Source of the DNA: Polynucleobacter sp. MG-5-Ahmo-C2
Lineage (GTDB): Bacteria > Pseudomonadota > Gammaproteobacteria > Burkholderiales > Burkholderiaceae
DNA: 64,000 bases
Direction of reading: 5' to 3'
Assembly: GCF_018687735.1 (NCBI RefSeq)
Contig: NZ_CP061304.1
Span: 1,550,001-1,614,000, forward strand
Position 1 is the first letter of the stretch; the number at the start of each line of letters is the position of its first letter. The notes beneath the pieces were generated by a model, which was not told the origin of the DNA, made no database searches, and saw only the letters and a list, made by a program, of their open reading frames with translations. This document shows positions 44,999 through 53,762 of this stretch, one piece after another. Both the position numbers and the translations under genes were made by a program.

Positions 44999-45092
44999 AA
45001 CCCCTCCAATGAACAACAGGTGTATTGATGGCTATATTTTGTTAGATTATCTACAAAATAGGATGCTAACTATTGGCTATAAATCATAATTT

Positions 45093-45109
45093 TCAGCATA
45101 AAATGCTGA
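45093..45109. promoter_or_regulatory. Lrp-box-like dyad between E2 and Lrp genes
   Basis: TCAGCAT-AAA-ATGCTGA is a perfect 7+3+7 dyad. Its inner 15 bases CAGCATAAAATGCTG match the Lrp consensus YAGHAWATTWTDCTR at 13 of 15 positions. It lies 24 bases before the lrp-type ATG and about 95 bases before the E2 start. Confidence 0.78.
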
Positions 45110-45133
45110 TATATAGACTTTTTGAGAAACTTT

Positions 45134-45598
45134 ATGAAGCTAGACCCCATAGATATCAGAATTTTGAATGAACTCCAAAATGATAGCTCCCATAGCAATG
45201 TAGAGCTAGCAAAGCGGGTTCATCTCTCGCCATCGCCTTGTCTCATGCGGGTGAAAGCACTCAAAGACAAAGGGGTCATCAGAAACTATGTAGCGCTGGC
45301 AGATCCCAAAGTGTTGGGTCTTGGCTTAAACGTCTTTATCTCTATTAGCCTTAAAGAGCAATCCAAAGAGGCCTTAGCGGAATTTGAACAACGCATCTCA
45401 GAGCACGATGAAGTCATGGAGTGTTATCTCATGACCGGAGATAGTGATTACCTTATCCGCGTTGCAGTAGCTGATATGGGTGCGCTCGAAAAATTTATCC
45501 TAGAACAACTAACACCAATCTCTGGGATTGAGAAAATTCGATCTAGCTTCGCTTTAAAGCAAGTACGCTATAAAACTGCTTTACCATTACCAAAGTAG
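45134..45598 (+). CDS. Lrp/AsnC-family transcriptional regulator
   Basis: The 154-aa protein starts at ATG 45134 (MKLDPIDIRILNELQ), the standard Lrp beginning; the frame is open four codons further to a TTG. It has the helix-turn-helix (SNVELAKRVHLSPSPCLMRVKALKDKGVIRNYVALADPKVLG) and the RAM ligand domain (HDEVMECYLMTGDSDYLIRVAV). Lrp-type regulators respond to amino acids. The dyad upstream suggests that it controls itself and the divergent PDH-like operon. Confidence 0.94.
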   Translation: MKLDPIDIRILNELQNDSSHSNVELAKRVHLSPSPCLMRVKALKDKGVIRNYVALADPKVLGLGLNVFISISLKEQSKEALAEFEQRISEHDEVMECYLMTGDSDYLIRVAVADMGALEKFILEQLTPISGIEKIRSSFALKQVRYKTALPLPK

Positions 45599-45649
45599 AT
45601 GTAGAGCAATATAGAATTTATTCGAGACACTATACATAGAAAGAAAGCG

Positions 45650-46411
45650 ATGCCACAGAAAAATAATAAAGTAGCACTCGTCACTGGAGCAGGAGTTGGA
45701 ATTGGAAGAGCGGCAGCTAAAGCCCTTCTAAAAGGCGGATATCAAGTTGTACTCACTGGCCGCAACCTCGAGAAGCTAGAAAAAGCAATTACCGATATTG
45801 GTGGAACAAGCGACAACTGTCTTGCGGTAGCTTGTGATGTTGGTCAACCAGAGCAAGTGAAAAAATTATTTACCGCCCTTAAGGAACGTTTTGGGCGCAT
45901 TGACGTGCTCTTCAATAACGCCGGCATTGGCGCTCCCGCCATTCCGATGGAAGATCTCACCTATGAGCAATGGATGAATGTTGTAAATGCAAATCTTTGC
46001 GGAGCTTTTTTATGTTCCCAAGAGGCAATTCGTATGATGAAGGCACAATCCCCGCAAGGTGGCAGAATTATTAATAATGGCTCAATTTCTGCGCATGCTC
46101 CAAGACCAATGTCAGCGCCCTATACTGCCACTAAGCATGCTATTAGCGGTCTAACAAAAACCATTTCACTAGATGGTCGTCCGTTTAACATTGCATGCGG
46201 CCAAATTGACATTGGTAATGCCGCCACAGAAATGACGGATCGCATGGCTGCTGGCATCATGCAAGCAGATCAATCTATTAAAGTTGAACCGCGTATGGAT
46301 GTTGATCACGTGGGAGAAGCTGTACTACATATGGCTCAACTACCCCTGGAGAGCAATATTCTTTCAATGACAATTATGGCTACCAATATGCCTTTCGTTG
46401 GTAGAGGTTAA
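45650..46411 (+). CDS. Short-chain dehydrogenase/reductase (SDR)
   Basis: The 253-aa classical SDR has the cofactor motif [12 protein letters not shown] near residue 11, NNAGIGAPA near 90, catalytic Ser in [28 protein letters not shown] with YTATK (Tyr-x3-Lys) near residue 157. It follows the Lrp-type gene by 51 bases on the same strand. Substrate unknown. Its segment between the active site and the C-terminus is typical for NAD(P)-dependent alcohol or ketoacyl reductases. Confidence 0.9.
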   Translation: MPQKNNKVALVTGAGVGIGRAAAKALLKGGYQVVLTGRNLEKLEKAITDIGGTSDNCLAVACDVGQPEQVKKLFTALKERFGRIDVLFNNAGIGAPAIPMEDLTYEQWMNVVNANLCGAFLCSQEAIRMMKAQSPQGGRIINNGSISAHAPRPMSAPYTATKHAISGLTKTISLDGRPFNIACGQIDIGNAATEMTDRMAAGIMQADQSIKVEPRMDVDHVGEAVLHMAQLPLESNILSMTIMATNMPFVGRG

Positions 46412-46454
46412 TCCAAATTACTTCAGCTCAAATCAGAGTCGCCGGGGATAGATC

Positions 46455-47438
46455 ATGAATAACGCACAACGTCGTCATTTCATTAGCCTAGCATTTGCCG
46501 CTGCCTTGTTGCCAAGCTTTCATGCAATTTCTGCTCCGGACAATGATTACCCAAATCGCTCAATAAAACTGGTAATCCCATTTCCCGCTGGAGGCAGTAC
46601 TGATGCCATGGCACGTAACCTTGGCCCAGCCCTTGGTAAAGTGCTTGGCCAATCGATTGTGATTGAGAATAAGTCTGGAGCATCCGGCACGGTAGGTGCA
46701 GACTTTGTTGCAAAGTCTGCACCAGATGGATATACGCTACTGATGGGAACCTTGCATCTCACCATTGCGCAGTCTGTTTTTCCAAAACTCAATTACCGTA
46801 TTGATAAAGACTTGGTGCCGATAGGAACCGTGGGAATGATTCCGAATGTTGTCGTAGTAAACGCATCCGTTCCAGCCAATAACATTAAAGAACTGGTCGC
46901 ACTAACGAAAGCCAATCCCGATAAATATGATTACGCTTCCGTTGGCCCAGGATCTGCACATCATCTGATTGGAGAGATGTTCAAAATTAAAACTGGGGCC
47001 AGCCTAACCCACATACCTTATCGTGGCAGTGCCCCTGCTGTTGTTGACTTGCTTGGTGGCCAAGTATCAGTCATGTTTGATACGATTCCATCTGCTCTCC
47101 CTCACATCAAAGATGGAAAAACAAAAGCGCTAGCAGTGACAACAGCAAAACGCTCTAGCGCCCTTCCAAACGTTCCGACCCTGATTGAATCTGGAGTAGC
47201 TATAGATGTTGGCACCTGGAATGGGTTAATGTCTCCCGCAGGCACAGATCCAGCCATTATTGACAAGCTAAATCGAGCGGTTGTGACTGTGCTAAACGAT
47301 CCTGAGATGCGAAAACAATTGCAAGCACTGGGGATCGAGCCGATGCCAAGTACCCCCGCAGAACTAAGGACACGCATCAATAAAGAAATAGTTGACTACA
47401 GTAGTTTGGCTAAAGAACTAAAACTGAGCGTTGAGTAA
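46455..47438 (+). CDS. Bug-family (tripartite tricarboxylate) extracytoplasmic binding protein
   Basis: The 327-aa protein has an N-terminal signal peptide with two arginines (NAQRRHFISLAFAAALLPSFHAISA) and the Bug fold: YPNRSIKLVIPFPAGGSTDAMARNLGPALGKVLGQSIVIENKSGASGTVGADFVAKSAPDGYTLL and THIPYRGSAPAVVDLLGGQVSVMFDT. Bug proteins bind carboxylates, nicotinate and similar solutes, and are expanded in betaproteobacteria. No TctA/TctB permease is adjacent, so it is an orphan. It follows the SDR gene by 43 bases. Confidence 0.92.
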   Translation: MNNAQRRHFISLAFAAALLPSFHAISAPDNDYPNRSIKLVIPFPAGGSTDAMARNLGPALGKVLGQSIVIENKSGASGTVGADFVAKSAPDGYTLLMGTLHLTIAQSVFPKLNYRIDKDLVPIGTVGMIPNVVVVNASVPANNIKELVALTKANPDKYDYASVGPGSAHHLIGEMFKIKTGASLTHIPYRGSAPAVVDLLGGQVSVMFDTIPSALPHIKDGKTKALAVTTAKRSSALPNVPTLIESGVAIDVGTWNGLMSPAGTDPAIIDKLNRAVVTVLNDPEMRKQLQALGIEPMPSTPAELRTRINKEIVDYSSLAKELKLSVE

Positions 47439-47446
47439 GCTCATGC

Positions 47447-47971
47447 TCAGGCAATTTTTTTAAGCGTCTTGATATAACGCTGTGCGTTCTTGACATAGCG
47501 CCCTGCGATATCTTCGATACCTACAATCTGCTCTGGGCTTAATGTTTTTACTGCCTTAGCAGGTGAGCCAATAATCATCGAGCCTTCAGGAAATTCTTTG
47601 CCCTCAGTAACAAGAGCACCCGCACCGACTAAGCAATTTTTACCGATCTTTGCGCCGTTTAAAATCACAGCGCCAATACCGATTAAGCTGCCATCTCCAA
47701 TATGGCAACCATGAAGCATTACTTTATGCCCAACAGTAACATTCTTGCCAACAATCAGTGGGTAACCAAGATCGGTGTGTAGAACTGATGCGTCTTGTAC
47801 ATTACTACCTTCGCCAACTTGAATGAGGTCGTTATCACCACGAATAACAACTGCAGGCCAAATGCTTGCATTTTTATGGAGCTCTACTTTGCCGATGACC
47901 TCAGCACTCTCTGCAACCCAGGCGCCCTCAGATAACCGAGGGGCAATTCCGTCAAGTTCAAATATAGCCAT
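47447..47971 (-). CDS. Gamma carbonic anhydrase family protein (left-handed beta-helix)
   Basis: The 174-aa protein has the hexapeptide-repeat pattern and zinc histidines of gamma-class carbonic anhydrases: [69 protein letters not shown], with His in HTD, GHK and HGC. It is the YrdA/PaaY type; whether it is an active carbonic anhydrase cannot be told. It converges on the Bug gene with 8 bases between stops. Confidence 0.92.
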   Translation of the reverse strand: MAIFELDGIAPRLSEGAWVAESAEVIGKVELHKNASIWPAVVIRGDNDLIQVGEGSNVQDASVLHTDLGYPLIVGKNVTVGHKVMLHGCHIGDGSLIGIGAVILNGAKIGKNCLVGAGALVTEGKEFPEGSMIIGSPAKAVKTLSPEQIVGIEDIAGRYVKNAQRYIKTLKKIA

Positions 47972-48016
47972 GACTCATTATAGGTATGAATCAGGCTATA
48001 GAGAAAGACTGCAACT

Positions 48017-49219
48017 CTACCAGTTTGGTTCGCGGTCTGGAGTAGAAGAAATACGGTGCACACTTAAGTCGGCACCCTCATACTCTTCTTCTTGAGACAT
48101 TCGAATACCGAGCAATGCTTTCAAGGCGCCGTAGACTGCAAAACCGCCAATTAGCGCGATACCTACGCCAATAGTGCTACCAATAAGTTGTCCTAGAAAA
48201 GTAACACCGCCGATGCCACCTAGTGCTTTCGCCCCAAAAATACCTGCAGCTAAACCACCCCAAAGTCCACACAAGCCATGTAAGGGCCACACGCCGAGAA
48301 CATCATCAATCTTCCAGCGGTTTTGTACTAAGGTAAACATGTAGACAAATAATGCGCCCGCTACTAAGCCAACAAACAGCGCTCCAACCGGATGCATTAA
48401 ATCGGAACCAGCACAAACAGCAACTAAGCCAGCAAGAGGGCCGTTATATGTAAAGCCCGGATCATTCCGACCAACAACCCATGCAGCTAATGTGCCACCG
48501 ACCATTGCCATTAAGGAATTCAAGGCAACCAAGCCACTAATCTTATCGATTGTCTGCGCGCTCATCACATTAAAACCAAACCAACCTACTGCGAGGATCC
48601 ACGCTCCTAAGGCGAGGAATGGAATACTTGAAGGTGGATGCGCAGAAATTTGCCCTTCCTTGGTGTAACGACCACGACGCGCGCCCAACAGAATTACTGC
48701 AGGTAAAGCAATCCAGCCGCCAACCGCATGCACCACTACCGAACCAGCAAAGTCATGAAACTCTTCACCAGTCAAGCCTTTGATCCAAGCCTGAATACCG
48801 TAGTGTTGATTCCATGCAATCCCCTCGAAGAAGGGATAAACAAAACCCACCAAAATAAAAGTTGCAATCAATTGAGGATTAAATTTGGCGCGCTCGGCAA
48901 TACCACCCGAAACAATCGCAGGAATAGCTGCGGCAAAAGTGAGTAAGAAGAAAAATTTTACTAACTCGTAACCATTTTTCTCGGCCAGCAATTCCGCCCC
49001 AGAGAAAAAGTTGACGCCATAAGCAATGCTGTAGCCAATGAAAAAATACGCAATAGTTGAAACTGCAAAGTCCACCAAGATCTTAACCAAGGCATTGACT
49101 TGGTTTTTCTTGCGAACAGTTCCCAGTTCTAGAAATGCAAAACCTGCATGCATCGCAAGAACCATAATGGCGCCCAGCAAAATAAATAAAGCATCACTAC
49201 CTGTCTTCAAAATTTCCAT
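48017..49219 (-). CDS. amtB: Ammonium transporter
   Basis: I place the start at ATG 49219 (MEILKTGSDALFILLGAIM), with GGGAGAG upstream; the frame is open to 49288. The 400-aa membrane protein has about 11 helices and Amt motifs: MVLAMHAGFAFLELGTVRKKNQVNAL near residue 20, DFAGSVVVHAVGGWIAL near residue 160 with the first pore histidine, and HGLCGLWGGLAAGIFG near 320 with the second. It is not next to a glnK gene, unlike many Amt genes. An NtrC-like site lies upstream. Confidence 0.95.
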   Translation of the reverse strand: MEILKTGSDALFILLGAIMVLAMHAGFAFLELGTVRKKNQVNALVKILVDFAVSTIAYFFIGYSIAYGVNFFSGAELLAEKNGYELVKFFFLLTFAAAIPAIVSGGIAERAKFNPQLIATFILVGFVYPFFEGIAWNQHYGIQAWIKGLTGEEFHDFAGSVVVHAVGGWIALPAVILLGARRGRYTKEGQISAHPPSSIPFLALGAWILAVGWFGFNVMSAQTIDKISGLVALNSLMAMVGGTLAAWVVGRNDPGFTYNGPLAGLVAVCAGSDLMHPVGALFVGLVAGALFVYMFTLVQNRWKIDDVLGVWPLHGLCGLWGGLAAGIFGAKALGGIGGVTFLGQLIGSTIGVGIALIGGFAVYGALKALLGIRMSQEEEYEGADLSVHRISSTPDREPNW

Positions 49220-49283
49220 GAAATTTCTCTCCCTTATTTTTTGCATCATTATGGGGAAACAATAATCCCAAATAAGTGCAGAA

Positions 49284-49300
49284 TGCACCTACTTAGTGCA
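49284..49300. promoter_or_regulatory. NtrC-like binding site upstream of amtB
   Basis: TGCACCTACTTAGTGCA has the TGCAC-N7-GTGCA layout of the NtrC consensus TGCACCNNNNTGGTGCA with one mismatch. It is 65 bases upstream of the amtB start; a further TGCA lies at 49277. A -24/-12 sigma54 element was not found with confidence (TGG-N10-TC is the nearest). Confidence 0.7.
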
Positions 49301-49356
49301 TTAATTAGCCTAATTTATGGTTTATGATGAATTTTCATATACCCAAGGGAGAACCC

Positions 49357-49719
49357 ATGAAAAAAGTCCTCATAGTTTTGGCTGCTTTAGCAGCATTTTC
49401 TGGCCTGGCCCAGGCCCAAGAAACCATCAAAGTGCTCAGCACCCAAGAATTGGCAAATACTTGCAAGATGCCTGCCAGCCCTGAATCTCGAAGCTTCTGT
49501 ATTGGCTTTACTACTTCCGTATATGACACCTATTTAGCAACTCGTCACCCACAGCGTGCTAAGCCATTTATTTGCGTTAAGCAACCTGCTCCAGCACGCG
49601 ATGAAGTGATTGGTGATTTTGTAAAGTTTGTGCAATCAAATCAACAAGTAGCCGATAAGCCAGCCGCAGGTGTGTTTTTAGGCTTTCTGGCTGCACGCTT
49701 TCCTTGCGCCAGAAAATAA
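49357..49719 (+). CDS. Small secreted Rap1a/Tai-like protein
   Basis: Starting at ATG 49357 with AAGGGAG upstream, the 120-aa protein has a signal peptide (MKKVLIVLAALAAFSGLAQAQE) and a mature domain with four cysteines (NTCKM, SFCIGF, FICVK, FPCARK) and the CIGFTTSVYDTYLA stretch. This resembles the Rap1a/Tai family, whose best-known members are immunity proteins of type VI secretion amidase effectors; many members stand alone as here, with no effector gene beside them. Function uncertain. Confidence 0.75.
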   Translation: MKKVLIVLAALAAFSGLAQAQETIKVLSTQELANTCKMPASPESRSFCIGFTTSVYDTYLATRHPQRAKPFICVKQPAPARDEVIGDFVKFVQSNQQVADKPAAGVFLGFLAARFPCARK

Positions 49720-49766
49720 TTTAGATAACTTAGCGAACTCAAAATATATTTAAAGGATCAGTTGTT

Positions 49767-50054
49767 ATGAAAAAAATTATTGCGATTACCGCAGCAACTC
49801 TCTCTATTGCAGGCTGCTCAAACATGAGCAATACTGAACAACGCACACTATCCGGCGCAGGCATTGGCGCAGCTGCTGGTGCGGTAGGCACAGCTATTTT
49901 CCACGGCAATCCAATTTGGGGGGCAGTTGGTGGGGCAGCTGTTGGCGCAGCTTCTGGCTATGTATACGATGCTTACAAAAAAGAGCAAGCATCTGAATAC
50001 AATTCTGGCTATAACGCAGGCAAAAATAATCAGCCAGCTAAAGCGCCCAACTAA
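49767..50054 (+). CDS. Glycine-zipper lipoprotein
   Basis: The 95-aa protein has a lipoprotein signal (ATLSIAGCS, lipobox IAGC), then a glycine-zipper segment GAGIGAAAGAVGTAIF ... WGAVGGAAVGAASGYVYDAY (about residues 31-70) and a polar tail. Such YMGG or OmpA-like zipper proteins sit in the outer membrane. It follows the Rap1a-like gene by 47 bases. Similar in type to Pcp/SlyB-like stress lipoproteins, but shorter. Confidence 0.8.
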   Translation: MKKIIAITAATLSIAGCSNMSNTEQRTLSGAGIGAAAGAVGTAIFHGNPIWGAVGGAAVGAASGYVYDAYKKEQASEYNSGYNAGKNNQPAKAPN

Positions 50055-50079
50055 AACTAGCCTTACCTCAATAAATTAT

Positions 50080-50112
50080 CCAGCTTGCATTAATTTACAA
50101 GCTGGGTTTTTA
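50080..50112 (+). terminator. Terminator after the glycine-zipper lipoprotein
   Basis: CCAGCTTG and CAAGCTGG form an 8-bp stem with a 10-base loop, followed on the plus strand by GTTTTTATTT. It overlaps the last codons of the convergent OsmC-like gene. Confidence 0.82.
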
Positions 50113-50479
50113 TTTGGATTTGTCCTGCTAATGCCTTATGAATAGGGCATTTATTTGCAATCTCAATCAAACGATTCTTTTCTTCTACGCTAAGATTTCC
50201 AATCAACTGGATATCACGTGTAAATTTTTCAATATCATCGGCGCGTTCAATGTCGACAGTCACGATAGCATTCTCTAAGCTCATTGCTTTATGACCAGCA
50301 TACATTTTTAAAGTCATACTTGTACAAGCTGCTAAAGCAGCGCCAAGGTACTCATGCGGACTGGGCCCAGTTCCACCACCTCCCTTGCTGACCTCTGCAT
50401 CAGATAAAAAATGCAAATCGCCTGCACTCAGTTTTTGTTGGAGCGGGCCTTCGCCAAACCGTGACTCTACTTTTCTCAT
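50090..50479 (-). CDS. OsmC-family protein
   Basis: The 129-aa protein shows the OsmC fold with the two redox cysteines: one in GAALAACTSMTLKMYA near residue 52 and one in IANKCPIHKAL near 111. GGGGTGPSPHEYLGAALAACTS is typical of the YhfA/OsmC branch. Members reduce organic hydroperoxides or bind small thiol ligands. It stands alone on its strand. Confidence 0.9.
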   Translation of the reverse strand: MRKVESRFGEGPLQQKLSAGDLHFLSDAEVSKGGGGTGPSPHEYLGAALAACTSMTLKMYAGHKAMSLENAIVTVDIERADDIEKFTRDIQLIGNLSVEEKNRLIEIANKCPIHKALAGQIQIKTQLVN

Positions 50480-50599
50480 CGCTATCTCTCATTCATTCAA
50501 TATGGTTGATTATTTACTTGCTCTCAAATTCATGCTGCCCTAAAAATCTCTAAAAGTAATAATGTCTTAATATACTGAATCACCTGCTACCATTCTGCT

Positions 50600-51862
50600 A
50601 TGAACTTTACCCCCACAGAACTCGGCGCCAGCATTATTTTTGCTATTGCAGTTTTGCATACTTTTTGCACTGGTTATTTTGAGTCGCTAGCTAAAAAATC
50701 TCCCACCCATGCTGGCCTATGGCATCTGCTAGGCGAGGTCGAGATTGTCTTTGGCTTTTGGGCTGCCATTCTAATTGTCTTCATGTGCTTCATTGATGAT
50801 TTGAGCACTGCAAGGGCCTTTTTAGAAAGGCGCAACTTTACAGAACCCTTATTTGTATTTGCGATCATGATTGTGGCTGGCAGTAAGCCGATTCTGTTTG
50901 TTTCAACTGAAATCTTGCACCTGCTTGCAAAGGGGCTGCAGTTTGTCTTGCGCATAAGAAGCGCCCCCGCTCTTTATTTTTTAACACTTGCAATGACACC
51001 GTTACTGGGCTCTCTGATTACTGAACCCGCTGCCATGACGTTGGCGGCATTTTTATTGCAGGACTTAGTGTATCGACACCAGTGCTCCAAGGGGCTACTC
51101 TTCGGGACCTTGGGCGTACTCTTTGTCAATATTTCAATTGGTGGCACCTTAACCAATTTTGCTGCCCCACCAGTACTGATGGTTGCTTCAACCTGGGACT
51201 GGAGCTCAGCATTCATGTTTGCTAACTTCGGCATTGAATCGTGTATTGCCATTTTTGTGAATGCGCTCGGCGCTACATTGCTCTTTAATCGCCAACTCAT
51301 TGAGCCAAACGGCTCGACGAAGCAAAGTAAAATCCCATTCGCAGTGATCGTAATGCACTTATTATTTTTATTGGGTGTTGTGGTGTTTGCCCATGATCCT
51401 GTTATCTTTATGTGGCTGCTGCTCTTCTTTATTGGTTACACCACCGCTTATCCAAAACATCAAAATCCACTCATCCTGAAAGAAGCTTTGCTAGTTGGCT
51501 TCTTCTTAGCTGGATTGGTCGTTTTAGGTGCACTGCAGGGATGGTGGTTGCAACCCATTCTTGAAATGATGAGTCCTACAGCAGTCTTTTATGGCAGCCT
51601 TGCTCTGACGGCAATTACCGATAATGCCGCGCTGACATATTTGGGATCATTGGTCACAGGTACTTCTTTAGAATTTAAGCTAGCATTAGTGGGTGGAGCC
51701 GTTGCTGGTGGAGGGTTAACTGTTATTGCTAATGCGCCCAACCCCGCAGGAATTGCCATCCTGAGGCAACACTTTCCAAATGGTGCTGTATCGGCGTTCT
51801 ATCTACTGATAGCGGCACTTCCACCCACTCTAGTAGCAATTCTGGCTTATCGACTGATATAA
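50600..51862 (+). CDS. Putative Na+/H+ antiporter (Na_H_antiport_2-like membrane protein)
   Basis: The 420-aa protein has about 11 hydrophobic helices. It resembles the putative Na+/H+ antiporter family with the start LGASIIFAIAVLHTFCTGYFESLAKKSPTHAGLWHLLGEVEIVFGFWAA, and has ion-transporter-like segments PLLGSLITEPAAMTLAAFLL and LTAITDNAALTYLGSLV with conserved acidic residues in helices. Ion specificity is unproven. Its gene is 49 bases before miaB on the same strand. Confidence 0.8.
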   Translation: MNFTPTELGASIIFAIAVLHTFCTGYFESLAKKSPTHAGLWHLLGEVEIVFGFWAAILIVFMCFIDDLSTARAFLERRNFTEPLFVFAIMIVAGSKPILFVSTEILHLLAKGLQFVLRIRSAPALYFLTLAMTPLLGSLITEPAAMTLAAFLLQDLVYRHQCSKGLLFGTLGVLFVNISIGGTLTNFAAPPVLMVASTWDWSSAFMFANFGIESCIAIFVNALGATLLFNRQLIEPNGSTKQSKIPFAVIVMHLLFLLGVVVFAHDPVIFMWLLLFFIGYTTAYPKHQNPLILKEALLVGFFLAGLVVLGALQGWWLQPILEMMSPTAVFYGSLALTAITDNAALTYLGSLVTGTSLEFKLALVGGAVAGGGLTVIANAPNPAGIAILRQHFPNGAVSAFYLLIAALPPTLVAILAYRLI

Positions 51863-51911
51863 ACAGTAAAATCTGAGCTTCGCCCCCCAGTTATAAACCT
51901 GAGAACGGCCT

Positions 51912-53258
51912 ATGAAAAAGCTCTATATCAAAACCTTTGGCTGTCAAATGAACGAGTATGACTCGGGCAAGATGGCAGACCTCCTTCATGCTGATGAAGG
52001 CATGATCATGACTGACACCCCGGAAGATGCGGATGTTGTTCTTCTTAACACTTGCTCCATTCGAGAAAAAGCGGAAGATAAAGTCTTCTCCGATCTAGGA
52101 CGCTTGCGTGAACTGAAGAAAACTAAACCCAATTTATTGATTGGTGTTGGTGGTTGCGTGGCTAGCCAAGAAGGTCAGCAAATTGTGAGTCGCGCACCCT
52201 ATGTTGATGTTGTCTTTGGGCCACAAACATTGCACCGCCTATCAGACCTGATTGCACAGCGTCGCAAGACAGGCATCCCCCAAGTAGATATTTCTTTTCC
52301 TGAAATTGAAAAGTTTGATCACCTGCCTGCATCTCGTCAAACCCGTGGCTCTGCATATGTATCGATTATGGAAGGCTGCTCTAAATACTGTAGCTACTGT
52401 GTAGTTCCTTATACACGCGGTGAAGAGGTTTCAAGGCCATTTGAGGATGTTCTCACTGAGGTTGCAGGTCTCGCAAGTAAAGGTGTTAAAGAGATAGTCC
52501 TACTTGGTCAAAACGTGAATGCCTACCTTGGTAAAATGGACAGCACTGATGAGATCGCTGACTTTGCTTTACTCATTGAATACATCGCTGATATTCCTGG
52601 GGTTGAGCGTATTCGTTTTACTACAAGCCACCCTAAAGAATTTACCCAACGACTGATCGATGTATACGCCAAAGTACCTCAGCTAGTAAGTCACTTGCAT
52701 TTGCCAGTTCAACATGGATCCGACTCAGTGCTGTCGGCCATGAAGCGGGGCTATACCGCACTTGAATACAAGAGCATTATTCGCAAAATGCGTGCTGTAC
52801 GGCCTAATCTAACCTTGTCGAGCGATTTCATTGTGGGCTTTCCAGGTGAGACTGAGGCTGATTTTGAGAAGCTTCTCAAGATGGTTCAAGAACTTGAGTT
52901 TGATAATAGTTTCTGCTTCATTTTCAGCCCGCGTCCAGGAACACCAGCTGCAAATCTCAGCGATGACACTCCTTATGAGATCAAACTGAAGCGCTTGCAA
53001 ACACTGTTAGCGCTAGTTGAACGTCAAGCAAATCAAATCAGCCAAAAAATGTTAGGTAGCACCGAAAGAGTGCTGATTGAGGGTTTAGCTAAGGATGGCG
53101 TCAACCTCCAAGGTCGCGCAGAGAATAATCGTGTTGTTCATTTCACAGTACCCGAGCAAGACATTGAAGCGCTAGTTGGGCAAATGGTTGATATTCGAAT
53201 TACCGAAGTGCTGAACTACACCTTAAGAGGCGAATTAGTCGAAGCCCATGCACACTAA
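51912..53258 (+). CDS. miaB: tRNA-2-methylthio-N6-dimethylallyladenosine synthase
   Basis: The 448-aa radical-SAM enzyme methylthiolates i6A37 in tRNAs reading UNN codons. The N-terminal UPF0004 domain has Cys in [22 protein letters not shown] and [11 protein letters not shown]; the radical-SAM cluster motif is [17 protein letters not shown] near residue 155; a C-terminal TRAM domain ends the protein. Its end overlaps ybeY by 11 bases. In most relatives ybeZ (phoH-like) lies between miaB and ybeY; here it does not. Confidence 0.97.
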   Translation: MKKLYIKTFGCQMNEYDSGKMADLLHADEGMIMTDTPEDADVVLLNTCSIREKAEDKVFSDLGRLRELKKTKPNLLIGVGGCVASQEGQQIVSRAPYVDVVFGPQTLHRLSDLIAQRRKTGIPQVDISFPEIEKFDHLPASRQTRGSAYVSIMEGCSKYCSYCVVPYTRGEEVSRPFEDVLTEVAGLASKGVKEIVLLGQNVNAYLGKMDSTDEIADFALLIEYIADIPGVERIRFTTSHPKEFTQRLIDVYAKVPQLVSHLHLPVQHGSDSVLSAMKRGYTALEYKSIIRKMRAVRPNLTLSSDFIVGFPGETEADFEKLLKMVQELEFDNSFCFIFSPRPGTPAANLSDDTPYEIKLKRLQTLLALVERQANQISQKMLGSTERVLIEGLAKDGVNLQGRAENNRVVHFTVPEQDIEALVGQMVDIRITEVLNYTLRGELVEAHAH

Positions 53259-53706
53259 ACTCACAATTGATATTCAGTACGCTAGTGCAGCGATTGAGGC
53301 TTCTGTCAGTAAGGCCGCCTCTGCTACCTTAATCAAAAAGTGGGTGAAGGCTGCAACAAGTTATGGCGGTTTATTGACACTGCGGTTTGTGAACGCTGGC
53401 GAAGGCAAGAAACTGAATTTGGCTTTTCGCAAAAAAGAGTATGCAACCAATGTTTTAACTTTCCCATATGAGCTCTCAAAAAACACTTTAGTGGCAGATA
53501 TTATTTTCTGCTTACCCGTGATTCAAAAAGAGGCTAAAGAACAAAATAAAGTTATCAAAGCTCATTTGGCGCACTTAATCGTACACGGCTGTCTGCACGC
53601 CCAAGCTTACGATCATGAGGTGAAAAAGGAGGCCGAGAAAATGGAGGCCTTGGAGGTAAAAATCTTACATAAACTAGGCTTTACAAACCCCTACCTTGCC
53701 CAGTAA
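53248..53706 (+). CDS. ybeY: Endoribonuclease YbeY (16S rRNA maturation)
   Basis: The 152-aa metalloprotein has the YbeY zinc signature [16 protein letters not shown] (H-G-x-L-H-x3-Y-D-H) near residue 110 and [16 protein letters not shown] near 70. YbeY acts in 16S rRNA 3' processing and ribosome quality control. It overlaps miaB by 11 bases, which suggests translational coupling. Confidence 0.95.
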   Translation: MHTKLTIDIQYASAAIEASVSKAASATLIKKWVKAATSYGGLLTLRFVNAGEGKKLNLAFRKKEYATNVLTFPYELSKNTLVADIIFCLPVIQKEAKEQNKVIKAHLAHLIVHGCLHAQAYDHEVKKEAEKMEALEVKILHKLGFTNPYLAQ

Positions 53707-53728
53707 TTCAATATCCTAAGCACATTTA

Positions 53729-53756
53729 TTGATTTAACTTATTTCTACGCTATTCT
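53729..53756 (+). promoter_or_regulatory. Promoter of corC-like gene, possibly giving a leaderless mRNA
   Basis: TTGATT (53729-53734) and TATTCT (53751-53756) are separated by 16 bases. The expected start point, about 7 bases on, falls at the corC ATG (53763). There is no Shine-Dalgarno in the GCAAC just before that ATG. Confidence 0.55.
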
Positions 53757-53762
53757 TGCAAC

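Noticed and set aside
45017-45121. Remnant of a lipoyl domain upstream of the E2 gene
   Set aside because: The frame closes at 45032 and the rest of the gap is AT-rich regulatory sequence before the Lrp gene; no DKA-type lipoyl motif in any frame.
49220-49283. Sigma54 promoter for amtB
   Set aside because: The best candidate reads TGG-N10-TC where GC is required; too weak to annotate.
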